Program-made: the position numbers and the translations under genes | Shown here: positions 36,040 to 44,992 of the stretch, piece by piece | Position numbering within the stretch: the stretch's first letter is position 1 | Layout of the letters: each line of letters opens with the position of its first letter | Origin: Martinezella multihospitum | GTDB taxonomy: Bacteria > Pseudomonadota > Alphaproteobacteria > Rhizobiales > Rhizobiaceae | Direction: 5' to 3' | Assembly: GCF_900094585.1 (NCBI RefSeq) | Contig: NZ_FMAG01000003.1 | Coordinates: 682,001 to 746,000 of the forward strand | Length of the DNA: 64,000 nucleotides | The notes under the pieces: generated by a model | Seen by the model: the letters and a program-made list of their open reading frames with translations, nothing else | What the model was told of the DNA's origin: nothing | Database searches by the model: none

Positions 36040-37074
36040 ATGACAGCAGACCTGACCACGCTTTCGCCCGATCACCCCAGCGTGAAATACGGCAAGGTCG
36101 GCGTGCTGCTCATCAATTTGGGAACGCCTGATGGCACCGACTACTCCTCGATGCGCCGTTACCTGCGCGAATTCCTGACAGACCGCCGCGTCATCGAATG
36201 GTCGCGCTGGAAATGGTATCCGATCCTGTTCGGCATCGTGCTCAACACTCGTCCGGGGAAAGTCGGCAAGGCTTATGCGACGATCTGGAACAAGGAGAAG
36301 GACGAAAGCTATCTGCGCACCTATACCCGCAACCAGTCCGACCTGATGGCCGAGCGGCTGCGCGACCTGCCCAACGTCAAGGTCGACTGGGCCATGCGCT
36401 ACGGCCAGCCCTCGATCGCCGATCGCATCCAGGCGCTGAAGGACGATGGCTGCGAGCGCATCGTGCTCTTTCCGCTCTATCCGCAATATGCGGCCGCAAC
36501 GACGGCGACGGTCAACGACAAGGCGTTCGAGAAGCTCCAGAAGATGCGCTGGCAGCCGGCGATCCGCACTGTCCCGCAATATCACGACGACGAGACCTAT
36601 ATCGAGGCGCTAGCCAATTCCGTCACCCGGCACCTTGCGACGCTCGACTGGCAGCCCGAAAAGATCATCGCCTCCTTCCACGGCATACCGATGTCCTATT
36701 TCAAGCTGGGCGATCCCTATTACTGTTTCTGTCAGAAGACGGGCCGCCTACTACGGGAGAAACTTGGGCTCTCCGAAGACCAGTTCATGGTCACGTTCCA
36801 ATCGCGCTTCGGCCCGGAGGAATGGTTGCAGCCTTATACCGACAAGACTGTGGAGCAGCTCGCCAAGGATGGCACCAAGCGAATTGCCGTACTCAATCCT
36901 GGCTTCGTCTCGGACTGCCTCGAGACGCTGGAAGAGATCGCCGAACAGGCTGCTGAATCCTTCCATCACAATGGCGGCGACAAATTCACTCACATTCCCT
37001 GTCTCAACGACAGCGAAGACGGCATGAATGTGCTGGAAAAGGTCGTGCGGCGGGAGCTGCTCGGCTGGGCGTGA
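36040..37074 (+). CDS. hemH: Ferrochelatase
   Basis: HemH inserts ferrous iron into protoporphyrin IX, the last step of haem synthesis. The protein has 344 residues. VGVLLINLGTPDGTD is at the start, the catalytic His lies in ASFHGIPMSYFKLGDPY near residue 212, and NPGFVSDCLETLEEI near residue 287 carries the conserved acidic residues. The ATG at 36040 follows GAGAGGA; the longer frame upstream runs through the preceding terminator and is not coding. Confidence 0.96.
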   Translation: MTADLTTLSPDHPSVKYGKVGVLLINLGTPDGTDYSSMRRYLREFLTDRRVIEWSRWKWYPILFGIVLNTRPGKVGKAYATIWNKEKDESYLRTYTRNQSDLMAERLRDLPNVKVDWAMRYGQPSIADRIQALKDDGCERIVLFPLYPQYAAATTATVNDKAFEKLQKMRWQPAIRTVPQYHDDETYIEALANSVTRHLATLDWQPEKIIASFHGIPMSYFKLGDPYYCFCQKTGRLLREKLGLSEDQFMVTFQSRFGPEEWLQPYTDKTVEQLAKDGTKRIAVLNPGFVSDCLETLEEIAEQAAESFHHNGGDKFTHIPCLNDSEDGMNVLEKVVRRELLGWA

Positions 37075-37107
37075 GAGACCGCCGGCAGCGATGCCGGCGA
37101 CACAGCT

Positions 37108-38016
37108 CTATTGCAGCTGCGGCTTTCTGAGGAAGCTGCCGCGGTCGGCGGATTTGACGCGCAGCCAGGCCTCGCGGCCGTCGCGCAAGACGCGCATGGG
37201 GATCTCGGATCCCGCCGGACCACTCTCCCAGATCTTGCGGTAGAAATCGGCGAGCCCATCGACTTCGCCATCCCGGATTTCCGAAATGACATCGCCGCGG
37301 CGCAAGCCCGCCTTGGCGGCCGGGCCGCCCTCGGTGACGCTCATGACGACCACTTCGCCATTGCTTTCGGCGGAGAAGGCGCCGAGCCAGGGCCGCGGCG
37401 GCTTGTTGACATGACCGCGCTTGATCAGATCGTCCAGGATCGGCATCAAAAGGTTGATCGGCACGATCATATTGATATCGGCGCTGTCGCCATTCTGGGT
37501 CGCCATCTGCAGATGCAGCGAGCCGATGCCGAGAAGCTTGCCATCCTCGTCGACAAGCGCTGCTCCCCCCCAGGACGGATGGGCTGGCGCGGTGAAAATC
37601 GCCTCGTCGAGCAGATATTCCCAATAGCCGGCGAATTCCTGCTTGGCGACGATCTTCGCCTCGACAAACTGGCCGATCCCGTCAGCGATGACGACCTCAT
37701 CACCGATCTCGGCCTTGTTGGTATCGCCGAATTCGAGGGCGGGCACATCGAGAGGCCCGAGCGCCTGCACGAGGCCGAACCCCGTCTCCTGATCGTAGGC
37801 AAGCGCATGACCGGGCACGACGCGACCGCTATTGGTGGTGAGCCAGACCTCGTCGGCTTCGGTAATGAGATAACCGATCGTCAGTACCAGGCCGTTTCCG
37901 CGAATGACAACGCCACTGCCCTCCCTGCGGGTGCCGAGCGTTGCCGCAGTGAAGGCGTCTTCCGGAATTGAGGCGTGCACGGCCACAACCGACCGCAAGG
38001 TCCTATCTAAGTTCAT
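37108..38016 (-). CDS. HtrA/S1C-like protein with PDZ domain, catalytic triad absent
   Basis: The 302-residue protein follows the HtrA layout: a trypsin-like domain (about 1-195) and one PDZ domain (about 208-295, PWLGAFSAES then GGPAAKAGLRRGDVI). No signal peptide is seen, so it should be cytoplasmic. Compared with DegP, the NHVV site reads IGYLI (His lost), the SDIAL site reads TGFGL (Asp lost), and GNSGGAL reads PSWGGAAL (Ser lost). The PDZ core looks normal. It is probably a pseudoprotease acting as a scaffold or sensor. Confidence 0.85.
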   Translation of the reverse strand: MNLDRTLRSVVAVHASIPEDAFTAATLGTRREGSGVVIRGNGLVLTIGYLITEADEVWLTTNSGRVVPGHALAYDQETGFGLVQALGPLDVPALEFGDTNKAEIGDEVVIADGIGQFVEAKIVAKQEFAGYWEYLLDEAIFTAPAHPSWGGAALVDEDGKLLGIGSLHLQMATQNGDSADINMIVPINLLMPILDDLIKRGHVNKPPRPWLGAFSAESNGEVVVMSVTEGGPAAKAGLRRGDVISEIRDGEVDGLADFYRKIWESGPAGSEIPMRVLRDGREAWLRVKSADRGSFLRKPQLQ

Positions 38017-38316
38017 AGCTTCACCCTGATGATGCGCAATGGCTAGGCCCGAAAAGCTGCATGGCAGCGGAGCCGGAAATCTCCATATAAAGTATGAATA
38101 TCAATCGCCGGGCGCAAGACCCGGACGGCGATTGGTTGACCTGCGCCATAGTAAAACGCCTGATCTAGCCCCATTCCTCCCTTGCTGAGAACATGCTAAC
38201 CCACCACATCAGATTGAGCTGCCGCCTCATGAGCTCGACCGAGCATAGTGAGGCCGAACGGTAGCGGTTTACGCGACGCGAACCTGCTCAGGCAGGCGCG
38301 TCCATGGAGGAGTTCG
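38017..38316. other. Intergenic region with a palindrome, divergent promoters expected
   Basis: This 300-nt gap separates the divergent HtrA-like and stomatin-like genes. It holds a 9-bp inverted repeat CAATCGCCG / CGGCGATTG at 38102-38134 with a 15-nt centre that itself can pair (GGCGCAAGACCCGGA). No gene is seen. The palindrome may be an operator or hairpin. Confidence 0.4.
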
Positions 38317-39333
38317 ATGGTCGTCGGTGGTTTCAGTATCGTCGTGATTGCCGTGGTGGTCTTGGTCATCCTGGTGCTGTTCGCAGGCATCAAGACCGTA
38401 CCGCAGGGCTATCGGTACACAGTCCAGCGCTTCGGCCGCTACATCCGCACGCTGGAACCAGGACTCAATCTGATCGTACCCTTCATCGAAACGATCGGCG
38501 TGCGGATGAACGTGATGGAGCAGGTGTTGGCGGTGCCGACCCAGGAGGTCATCACCAAGGATAATGCGAGCGTCTCTGCCGATGCGGTGGCATTCTTTCA
38601 AGTATTGAATGCGGCGCAGGCTGCCTATCAGATCACCAATCTCGAAACCGCGATCCTCAACCTCACCAAGACCAACATCCGTTCGGTCATGGGGTCGATG
38701 GATCTTGATGAACTTCTGTCGAACCGTGACGCCATCAATGAGCGCCTGCTGCGCGTCGTCGATGAGGCGGTTGAACCCTGGGGCATCAAGGTGACGCGCG
38801 TCGAAATAAAGGATATCCAGCCGCCGAAGGATCTTGTTGACGCCATGGGCCGGCAGATGAAGGCCGAGCGCGAAAAGCGTGCCCAGGTGCTGGAAGCGGA
38901 AGGCCTGCGCAACGCGCAGATCCTGCGTGCCGAAGGCGCCAAACAGGCGGCCGTGCTGCAGGCCGAAGGCCAGCGCGAGGCAGCCTTCCGCAATGCAGAA
39001 GCACGCGAACGCCTGGCCGAGGCCGAAGCCAAGGCGACCCGCGTGGTGTCCGAAGCGATTGCCGAGGGCAATGTGCAGGCGATCAACTACTTCGTTGCCC
39101 AGAAATACACCGAAGCCCTGACCGCGATCGGCTCCGCCAGCAATTCGAAGATTGTCCTCATGCCGGTGGAGGCGAGCTCCATCATCGGTTCGCTCGGCGG
39201 TATCGGCGCCATTGCTCGCGAAGTCTTCGGCGATAATGGTGACGGCAGCGGCACGCCGCAACCGCCCCGTCCGCGCGCTGGCCCCGCACGCACCACGCCG
39301 TCAATCAATCCACTGCCGCCGAAGGAGAGCTGA
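38317..39333 (+). CDS. qmcA: SPFH/stomatin-like membrane protein
   Basis: The 338-residue protein has an N-terminal membrane helix (FSIVVIAVVVLVILVLFAGI) and an SPFH domain (TVPQGYRYTVQRFGRY near residue 26). A long charged Ala/Glu-rich helix (about 190-255) precedes a Pro-rich tail. It matches the QmcA/stomatin family, which forms large membrane rings and microdomains. The ATG at 38317 follows GGAGGAG. It is followed 1 nt later by nfeD, its usual partner. Confidence 0.92.
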   Translation: MVVGGFSIVVIAVVVLVILVLFAGIKTVPQGYRYTVQRFGRYIRTLEPGLNLIVPFIETIGVRMNVMEQVLAVPTQEVITKDNASVSADAVAFFQVLNAAQAAYQITNLETAILNLTKTNIRSVMGSMDLDELLSNRDAINERLLRVVDEAVEPWGIKVTRVEIKDIQPPKDLVDAMGRQMKAEREKRAQVLEAEGLRNAQILRAEGAKQAAVLQAEGQREAAFRNAEARERLAEAEAKATRVVSEAIAEGNVQAINYFVAQKYTEALTAIGSASNSKIVLMPVEASSIIGSLGGIGAIAREVFGDNGDGSGTPQPPRPRAGPARTTPSINPLPPKES

Positions 39334-39334
39334 G

Positions 39335-39793
39335 ATGTTCGACAATCTCATCGTCGAACTCGGCCCCTGGAGCTGGTGGCTCGTGGGTCTGGTGCTGCTT
39401 GCCGCCGAATTGATCCTCCCAGGCTTCTTCTTGGTCTGGATCGGACTTGCCGGCATCATCGTCGGAGCCTTGTCGCTTCTCTTCTGGGAAAACACCTTCT
39501 GGGTCTGGCAGGTGCAGGGGCTCATCTTCGCTGCCACCGCCGTCATCGTTACCCTTATCGGACGCCGCTACCTCTACAACAACAACCAGGTCACCGACGA
39601 ACCGTTCCTGAACCAGCGCGGCGCCAGCCTGGTCGGGCGCACGGCAACGCTTGACCAGCCGATCGCCGAAGGCCGCGGGCGCATTCGCCTCAATGATACC
39701 TATTGGACCGTCAGCGGGCCGGACCTGCCGGTTGGTACGCGCGTCAAAGTGGTCGCCAGCAACGGCCGCGACCTTACGGTCGAACCGGTCTGA
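39335..39793 (+). CDS. NfeD-like membrane protein
   Basis: The 152-residue protein has two or three membrane segments (SWWLVGLVLLAAELILPGFF, VWIGLAGIIVGALSLLFW, LIFAATAVIVTLIG). A C-terminal OB-fold domain begins near LVGRTATLDQPI and ends in TRVKVVASNGRDLTVEP. This is the short NfeD type that partners stomatins and affects membrane-microdomain function. It lies directly after the qmcA-like gene. Its stop TGA abuts the convergent kdsD stop. Confidence 0.92.
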   Translation: MFDNLIVELGPWSWWLVGLVLLAAELILPGFFLVWIGLAGIIVGALSLLFWENTFWVWQVQGLIFAATAVIVTLIGRRYLYNNNQVTDEPFLNQRGASLVGRTATLDQPIAEGRGRIRLNDTYWTVSGPDLPVGTRVKVVASNGRDLTVEPV

Positions 39794-40789
39794 TCAGGCA
39801 ACGCCGATCCGCAGCAGGTCGTGGAAATGCACGACACCGATCGGCCGACGCGCTTCATCGATGACCATGAGCGCCGAGATATTGTGACGGTTGAGTACGG
39901 CCATGGCGCTCGTCGCCAGCGTCGTTTCTTTCACCGTCTTCGGGTTGCGGGTCATTACCTCGTCGACGAGCATCTCTGCGAGGCTGGTGCCGAGGTTGCG
40001 GGCGATATCGCCATCCGTCACGATGCCGCACAGGCAGCCATCGTCATCGATCACGCCGACACAGCCGAAACGCATCTTCGATAGCGTCATCGCTGCCTCG
40101 GGCATGCCGGTGCCGAGCTTGACCAGCGGCACGCGATCGCCCTTGTGCATGATATCGGCAACGTGCGAGAGGCTGGCGCCCAGCTTGCCGCCAGGATGGA
40201 AGGTGCGGAAATCTTCGGCCGTAAAGCCGCGCGCCTCAAGCAGGGCAACGGTCAGGGCATCGCCGATCGCAAGCTGCAGCAGCGTCGATGTCGTCGGCGC
40301 CAGACCATGCGGGCAGGCCTCCTGCTCCTTAGGGAGCAGCAGCACGACATCAGATTCGCGAGCAAGCGTCGAAGTTTCGCCGGCGGTGATCGCAATCATC
40401 GGGATCGAGAAACGGCGGGAATAGCTGATGATGCCGCGCAGCTCGGCGCTTTCGCCGCCCCAGGAGATGGCGATGATGACGTCAGCCTGCGTGATCATGC
40501 CGAGATCGCCGTGATTGGCTTCGACGGGATGCACGAAGAAAGCCGGCGTACCCGTGGAAGCCAGGCTTGCGGCGAGCTTGTTGCCGATATGGCCGCTCTT
40601 GCCGACACCTGTGATGACGACACGGCCGCTGATATCGCCGATGAGCTCGACAGCGCGGCTGAAGGGCTCGGCCAGACCATTGGTCAGTGCGCGTTCCAGC
40701 GCTTCCATGCCCCGTCTCTCGGTCTCGATCGTTCGCATCGCGGATTCGATCGCACCGTTCTCGATGAGTCTTACAGCTCTCTTATTCAT
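39794..40789 (-). CDS. kdsD: D-arabinose 5-phosphate isomerase
   Basis: KdsD interconverts ribulose 5-phosphate and arabinose 5-phosphate, the first step to Kdo of lipopolysaccharide. The 331-residue protein has an SIS domain (about 40-180, VVITGVGKSGHIGNKLAASL and PVEANHGDLG) and two CBS domains (about 205-325, DIMHKGD and DEVMTRNP). The EANHGD and GGKLGA motifs match the family. It is convergent with nfeD, with adjacent stops forming TGATCA, so terminators would have to lie inside the neighbouring genes. Confidence 0.94.
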   Translation of the reverse strand: MNKRAVRLIENGAIESAMRTIETERRGMEALERALTNGLAEPFSRAVELIGDISGRVVITGVGKSGHIGNKLAASLASTGTPAFFVHPVEANHGDLGMITQADVIIAISWGGESAELRGIISYSRRFSIPMIAITAGETSTLARESDVVLLLPKEQEACPHGLAPTTSTLLQLAIGDALTVALLEARGFTAEDFRTFHPGGKLGASLSHVADIMHKGDRVPLVKLGTGMPEAAMTLSKMRFGCVGVIDDDGCLCGIVTDGDIARNLGTSLAEMLVDEVMTRNPKTVKETTLATSAMAVLNRHNISALMVIDEARRPIGVVHFHDLLRIGVA

Positions 40790-40986
40790 GAGCGAGGCCT
40801 AACGCTTTTCTGCAAATCTGTCCACCAAAGATCGACTTTTGGCGATGCGACAGCCTGCAACGCCTTCCCGACAAATATTGTCGAACCCTTTCTTGTCGCC
40901 ATCGCTTGGCAACCAAGCGTTAACCACGCGGCTTTACACTTGGGTAAGAATTTAGGTCATTTCCAGCAGGGTCAGATATAAACAAC

Positions 40987-42504
40987 ATGGGCATCGGCAA
41001 GGACAAGGCGGGTCATGGTGCCTTCCGGCTGGCGGCATGGGCGACCTCCGCCGTGCTCGGCTGGGGTATCGCATTTACCGCACCGCTGCCGGTCAACGCG
41101 CAATCCTTGCCATCCGACCAGAACCTCGACGATACCTTGCCTGCCTCGACGTCGGCATCCCCGACCGATCCAAATGCCGCGCCCGCTACCAACAGCCAGA
41201 CGGCCGCGCCGGCAAACCAGGCATCGGCCTCCAGCGACGCACCATTGAACGCACCGCTGCGCCTCACCGGCATCGACCCCACAACCACGGGCTCGACGCT
41301 GGATAACGATCTGCGCCGCGTGAACCTGCGGGAATCCGCCGTCGACGGTCTGAAGGCCCGCCAGTATCCGGATCGAGCAGATGCCCAAGGCATACCGCTC
41401 GGCACCTTCACCCTGCGCCCTTCGGTCAACCAGTCGGTCAATATCGAGCGGGATCGCACCGGTGACGTCAAGGACAACCGCACCTTCCTGCAGACCGATC
41501 TGCGCAGCACCCTGACATCGGACTGGGATCGCCACGCCCTGACCATCACCGGCGAAGGCGTGTGGCAGAGGAACATCGGCGGCACGGGCGAAGAAAAGCC
41601 GACGGTCAATCTGAATGCCGACCTGCGGCTGGATCTTCCCGCCGACACGACCGCGCATGTCACCGCCGGCTATCAATTCTACCGTGAGGACACGAGTGAT
41701 CCCAATGCGATCGCCGGCGCCTCGAAGCAATCCGCCGTCAACCAATACACGGCCGGGCTCTCGCTGGAACGCGATTTCGGCCTGCTGCGCGGCACGACGG
41801 CCGTGGCGCTGACACGCAGCGTCTATTCCGACGCCGTGCTTTCGGATGGGACGACGGTCACCCTCAGCGATCGCAACCAGACGGCAGGAACGTGGCGCGG
41901 CCGTATCGGCTACGAGCTATCGCCCGCCATCATCCCCTTCGTCGAAGTCACCCTCGGTCGCGCCGTCTACGATGAGACGCGCGACAGCAACGGTTATGCC
42001 CGCTCGAACCAGAGCTATGGCGGCAAGGGCGGCGTCGAAGTCGACCTCGGTGAGAAATTCAAGGGTGAGCTTGGCTTCGGCTACCAGCACACGGAGTTCG
42101 ACGATTCGCGCCTGGGCTCGGTCGACTCGCCGACGATCGACGGCAGCCTCGCCTGGTCGCCGCAGCGCGGCACCGATATCAGCGTCGGCCTTTCGACCAC
42201 TGTCCAGCCCTCCACGACGGCCGGCCTCAGCGGCTACACCGCTTATCAGCTCACGAGCGCCATAAGCCATCAGCTGCGCGACGACCTCACCGCCAAGCTG
42301 ACGGGAGGCCCGACCTGGCGCAATTACCCCTCCAATGGCAGCGCCGCCGACGAAATCGAATACGACGCCGCTTTCGGATTAACCTGGGGGATCAACCGCT
42401 ACCTCGATCTCACCAGCAATGTCGGCTATCAGCTGACCACCAGAGATGTCGGCGACAGCACCCGGCAGTTCCAGGCTGGCCTCGGTTTGACGGTAAAACG
42501 CTAA
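40987..42504 (+). CDS. Outer-membrane beta-barrel protein
   Basis: The 505-residue protein has a signal peptide (AVLGWGIAFTAPLPVNAQS) and then about 70 residues rich in Ala, Pro, Ser and Thr. A C-terminal region from about residue 140 has many alternating amphipathic strands (YQFYREDTSD, YELSPAIIPFVEVTLG, SNVGYQLTTRDVG) and ends in TVKR. This fits the outer-membrane beta-barrel family annotated in rhizobia. Its substrate or role is unknown. It shares a divergent spacer with kdsD. Confidence 0.82.
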   Translation: MGIGKDKAGHGAFRLAAWATSAVLGWGIAFTAPLPVNAQSLPSDQNLDDTLPASTSASPTDPNAAPATNSQTAAPANQASASSDAPLNAPLRLTGIDPTTTGSTLDNDLRRVNLRESAVDGLKARQYPDRADAQGIPLGTFTLRPSVNQSVNIERDRTGDVKDNRTFLQTDLRSTLTSDWDRHALTITGEGVWQRNIGGTGEEKPTVNLNADLRLDLPADTTAHVTAGYQFYREDTSDPNAIAGASKQSAVNQYTAGLSLERDFGLLRGTTAVALTRSVYSDAVLSDGTTVTLSDRNQTAGTWRGRIGYELSPAIIPFVEVTLGRAVYDETRDSNGYARSNQSYGGKGGVEVDLGEKFKGELGFGYQHTEFDDSRLGSVDSPTIDGSLAWSPQRGTDISVGLSTTVQPSTTAGLSGYTAYQLTSAISHQLRDDLTAKLTGGPTWRNYPSNGSAADEIEYDAAFGLTWGINRYLDLTSNVGYQLTTRDVGDSTRQFQAGLGLTVKR

Positions 42505-42545
42505 ACACCGCCTTCGCTTAAATCTGAGCCGCCCGCTCAAATGAA

Positions 42546-42580
42546 TTGAGGCCCGGCATATGCCAGGCCTCAAGATTTTC
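42546..42580. terminator. Bidirectional terminator between the barrel gene and galU
   Basis: TTGAGGCC and GGCCTCAA flank CGGCATATGCCA, giving a long nearly perfect palindrome. T-rich sequence (GATTTTC) follows on the plus strand. The two genes converge here. Confidence 0.7.
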
Positions 42581-42597
42581 TCCAAAAGGTCGAACCC

Positions 42598-43485
42598 TTA
42601 TTTCAGGGCCGAAATCAACGCCTTGAACTCGTCCTCGATGGTCGGGCGAATATCATCACGCGCCAAGGCGAAGGCGACGTTGGCGAGGATGAAACCATCC
42701 TTTGCGCCACAGTCGAAAGTCTGGCCCTGGAAGTGATAGCCGGCGAAATCCTGTGTCTTGGCAAGCTTCAGCATGCCGTCCGTCAGCTGGATCTCGTTGC
42801 CGGCGCCGCGTTCCTGGCTTTCCAGGATGCGGAAGATTTCCGGCTGCAGGATGTAGCGGCCGTTGATGAAGAAATTGGAGGGAGCCGTGCCCTTGGCCGG
42901 CTTTTCGACCATCTCCGTGATGCGGAAGCCGCTGCCGATCGTCTCGCCGACGCCGACGATACCGTATTTATGGGTCTGATCGGGCGCGCATTCCTCGACG
43001 GCGATGACGTTGCCGCCGCTGTGCTCGTAAAGCTCGATCATGCCCTTCATGCAGCCCTTTTCGGCGCGCATGACCATGTCGGGCAAAAGCAGCGCAAACG
43101 GCTCGTCGCCGACGATCTCGCGGGCACACCAGACGGCATGGCCAAGGCCGAGCGGCTCCTGCTGGCGCGTGAAGCTCGCCGTGCCGGCCTTCGGCAGCAG
43201 GCCGTTCAGCAGCGACAGTTCGGCGTTCTTGTTGCGCTGGCGCAGCGTCTGCTCAAGCTCGAACTGAATATCGAAATAATCTTCGATGACGTGCTTGCTA
43301 CGGCCCGTGACGAACACGAAATGCTCGATGCCCGCTTCCATCGCCTCGTCGACGACATACTGGATCACCGGCTTGTCCACGACGGTCAGCATCTCCTTCG
43401 GCACCGCCTTGGTCGCCGGCAAGAACCGCGTCCCTAGTCCGGCAACCGGAAATACTGCCTTACGAACCTTCTTATGCTGTCCCAC
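42598..43485 (-). CDS. galU: UTP-glucose-1-phosphate uridylyltransferase
   Basis: GalU makes UDP-glucose for exopolysaccharide, LPS and trehalose. The 295-residue protein has [18 protein letters not shown], the nucleotidyltransferase signature, followed by [26 protein letters not shown] and [14 protein letters not shown]. The start is a GTG at 43485, five nt after AGGAGG. An ATG at 43489 is out of frame and opens only a five-codon frame (MSGTA). In rhizobia the gene is also called exoN. Confidence 0.95.
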   Translation of the reverse strand: MGQHKKVRKAVFPVAGLGTRFLPATKAVPKEMLTVVDKPVIQYVVDEAMEAGIEHFVFVTGRSKHVIEDYFDIQFELEQTLRQRNKNAELSLLNGLLPKAGTASFTRQQEPLGLGHAVWCAREIVGDEPFALLLPDMVMRAEKGCMKGMIELYEHSGGNVIAVEECAPDQTHKYGIVGVGETIGSGFRITEMVEKPAKGTAPSNFFINGRYILQPEIFRILESQERGAGNEIQLTDGMLKLAKTQDFAGYHFQGQTFDCGAKDGFILANVAFALARDDIRPTIEDEFKALISALK

Positions 43486-43688
43486 TCATACCTCCTGGGC
43501 ATTAAATCAGTTGGCACCAAGCCATTCTAAAGGTCAGTAGATTAAATTTGCTACTGTTTTGCAAATAATGACTGACGCGAACTTCCATGGTAAAGAATTT
43601 GTTGACTTCGTTCGTTTAGCGTCACGCATGGGCCGATGCTACGTGCATCGCCGCACCGAAATCCAACGATTGATGGACAAGGCTGTAG

Positions 43689-44912
43689 ATGACCGTAAAC
43701 CGCAAACACTCCCTTCGTGGTCTCGCTTTGGCACTCGCGCTCGGCGCCTTGGCGGGATTCCTTCCCGTTAACGCCAATGCTGACCCTGGGTTCCAAAAAT
43801 GGATCGCGGGCTTCTACGCTACCGCCGCAAAAAGCGGCATTACGCAATCAACCTATCGCGATGCATTTGCCGGCGTGACGGACCCAGACCCCACGGTCCT
43901 CGAAAAGGCGCAGTACCAACCGGAATTCAAGTCCCAGATCTGGGATTACCTCGACTCCCGTGTCAATCCCTATACGGTCGATATTGGCCGCAAGATGGCG
44001 GTCAAGTACGGATCCACACTGCGCACGCTCGAACAGCACTTCGGCGTCGATCGCAACATCATGCTTGCGATCTGGTCGATGGAATCCAATTACGGCGCGG
44101 TTCTAGCCAAGAATGATCGGCTGCATTATGTGCCTCGTGCGCTGGCGACACTTGCCTATGCCGATCCGAAACGGGCGAATTATGCCAAGAAGCAGCTCAT
44201 CGCCGCGCTGAAGATCCTGCAGAAGGGCGATATCTCGCGCAAGGATCTGAACGGCTCCTGGGCCGGTGCCATGGGCCATACGCAGTTCATCCCGACCAGC
44301 TACCTGCTTTATGCCGTCGATGCCGATGGCAGCGGCCATGCCGATATCTGGAATTCCGTTCCGGACGCATTGGCGACGACAGCCAATCTTCTCGCCAAGA
44401 ACGGCTGGGATACCGGCCGTACCTGGGGTTATGAAGTCACCGTGCCGCCCGGTGGCGGCGCCCAGGCTGGCAAGACACACACGATTGCGCAATGGGCGGC
44501 CCTCGGCTTCGTGCGCCCCAACGGCAAGGGCTTCCGCACGACCTCCGACCGCGCGCAGCTGAAGATGCCCGGCGGCCCGAACGGCCCAGGCTTCCTGATG
44601 ACCGGCAACTTCTTCACCATCAAGCGCTACAACGCCTCCGACAGCTATGCGCTCGCCGTCGGTCTGCTCGCGGACCAGATCGCCGGCTATGGCGGCATGC
44701 AGCAATCCTGGCCCCGCCCGAGCGGCGCGCTCGACGTCAAGCAGAAATTCGAGCTGCAGACGCGCCTGAAGGAACTCGGCTATTATGACGGCGTGGTCGA
44801 CGGCAATTTCGGCTCGGGCTCCAAGGCTGCCATCAGTGCCGTCCAGGAACGCATGGGCATGGATGCGGATGGCGAGCCCTCGATGAGCCTGCTGAAGGCA
44901 TTGCGCAAGTAA
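43689..44912 (+). CDS. Lytic murein transglycosylase (MltB type) with peptidoglycan-binding domain
   Basis: The 407-residue periplasmic protein has a signal peptide (LALALALGALAGFLPVNANA). The MltB-type domain carries the catalytic Glu in WSMESNYGAVL near residue 122 and GSWAGAMGHTQFIPTSYL near residue 190. A C-terminal PG_binding_1 domain (LQTRLKELGYYDGVVDGNFG, about 355-405) follows. It cleaves glycan strands to 1,6-anhydro ends. It is divergent from galU. Confidence 0.93.
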   Translation: MTVNRKHSLRGLALALALGALAGFLPVNANADPGFQKWIAGFYATAAKSGITQSTYRDAFAGVTDPDPTVLEKAQYQPEFKSQIWDYLDSRVNPYTVDIGRKMAVKYGSTLRTLEQHFGVDRNIMLAIWSMESNYGAVLAKNDRLHYVPRALATLAYADPKRANYAKKQLIAALKILQKGDISRKDLNGSWAGAMGHTQFIPTSYLLYAVDADGSGHADIWNSVPDALATTANLLAKNGWDTGRTWGYEVTVPPGGGAQAGKTHTIAQWAALGFVRPNGKGFRTTSDRAQLKMPGGPNGPGFLMTGNFFTIKRYNASDSYALAVGLLADQIAGYGGMQQSWPRPSGALDVKQKFELQTRLKELGYYDGVVDGNFGSGSKAAISAVQERMGMDADGEPSMSLLKALRK

Positions 44913-44992
44913 GCCGCCTCGAGCGAATCCGGGATCGCCGGACGATGAAATCGTCCTTATGCGACCACGGAGTCGCGAGCGGAAGAGAAGCT

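Noticed and set aside
39788..39799. Adjacent stops of nfeD and kdsD forming the palindrome TGATCA
   Set aside because: The six-base palindrome is simply two TGA stops facing each other; it is a chance result of tight convergent packing.
43559..43771. 70-codon frame upstream of the transglycosylase gene
   Set aside because: It overlaps the transglycosylase start in another frame, has no ribosome site and no recognisable pattern.
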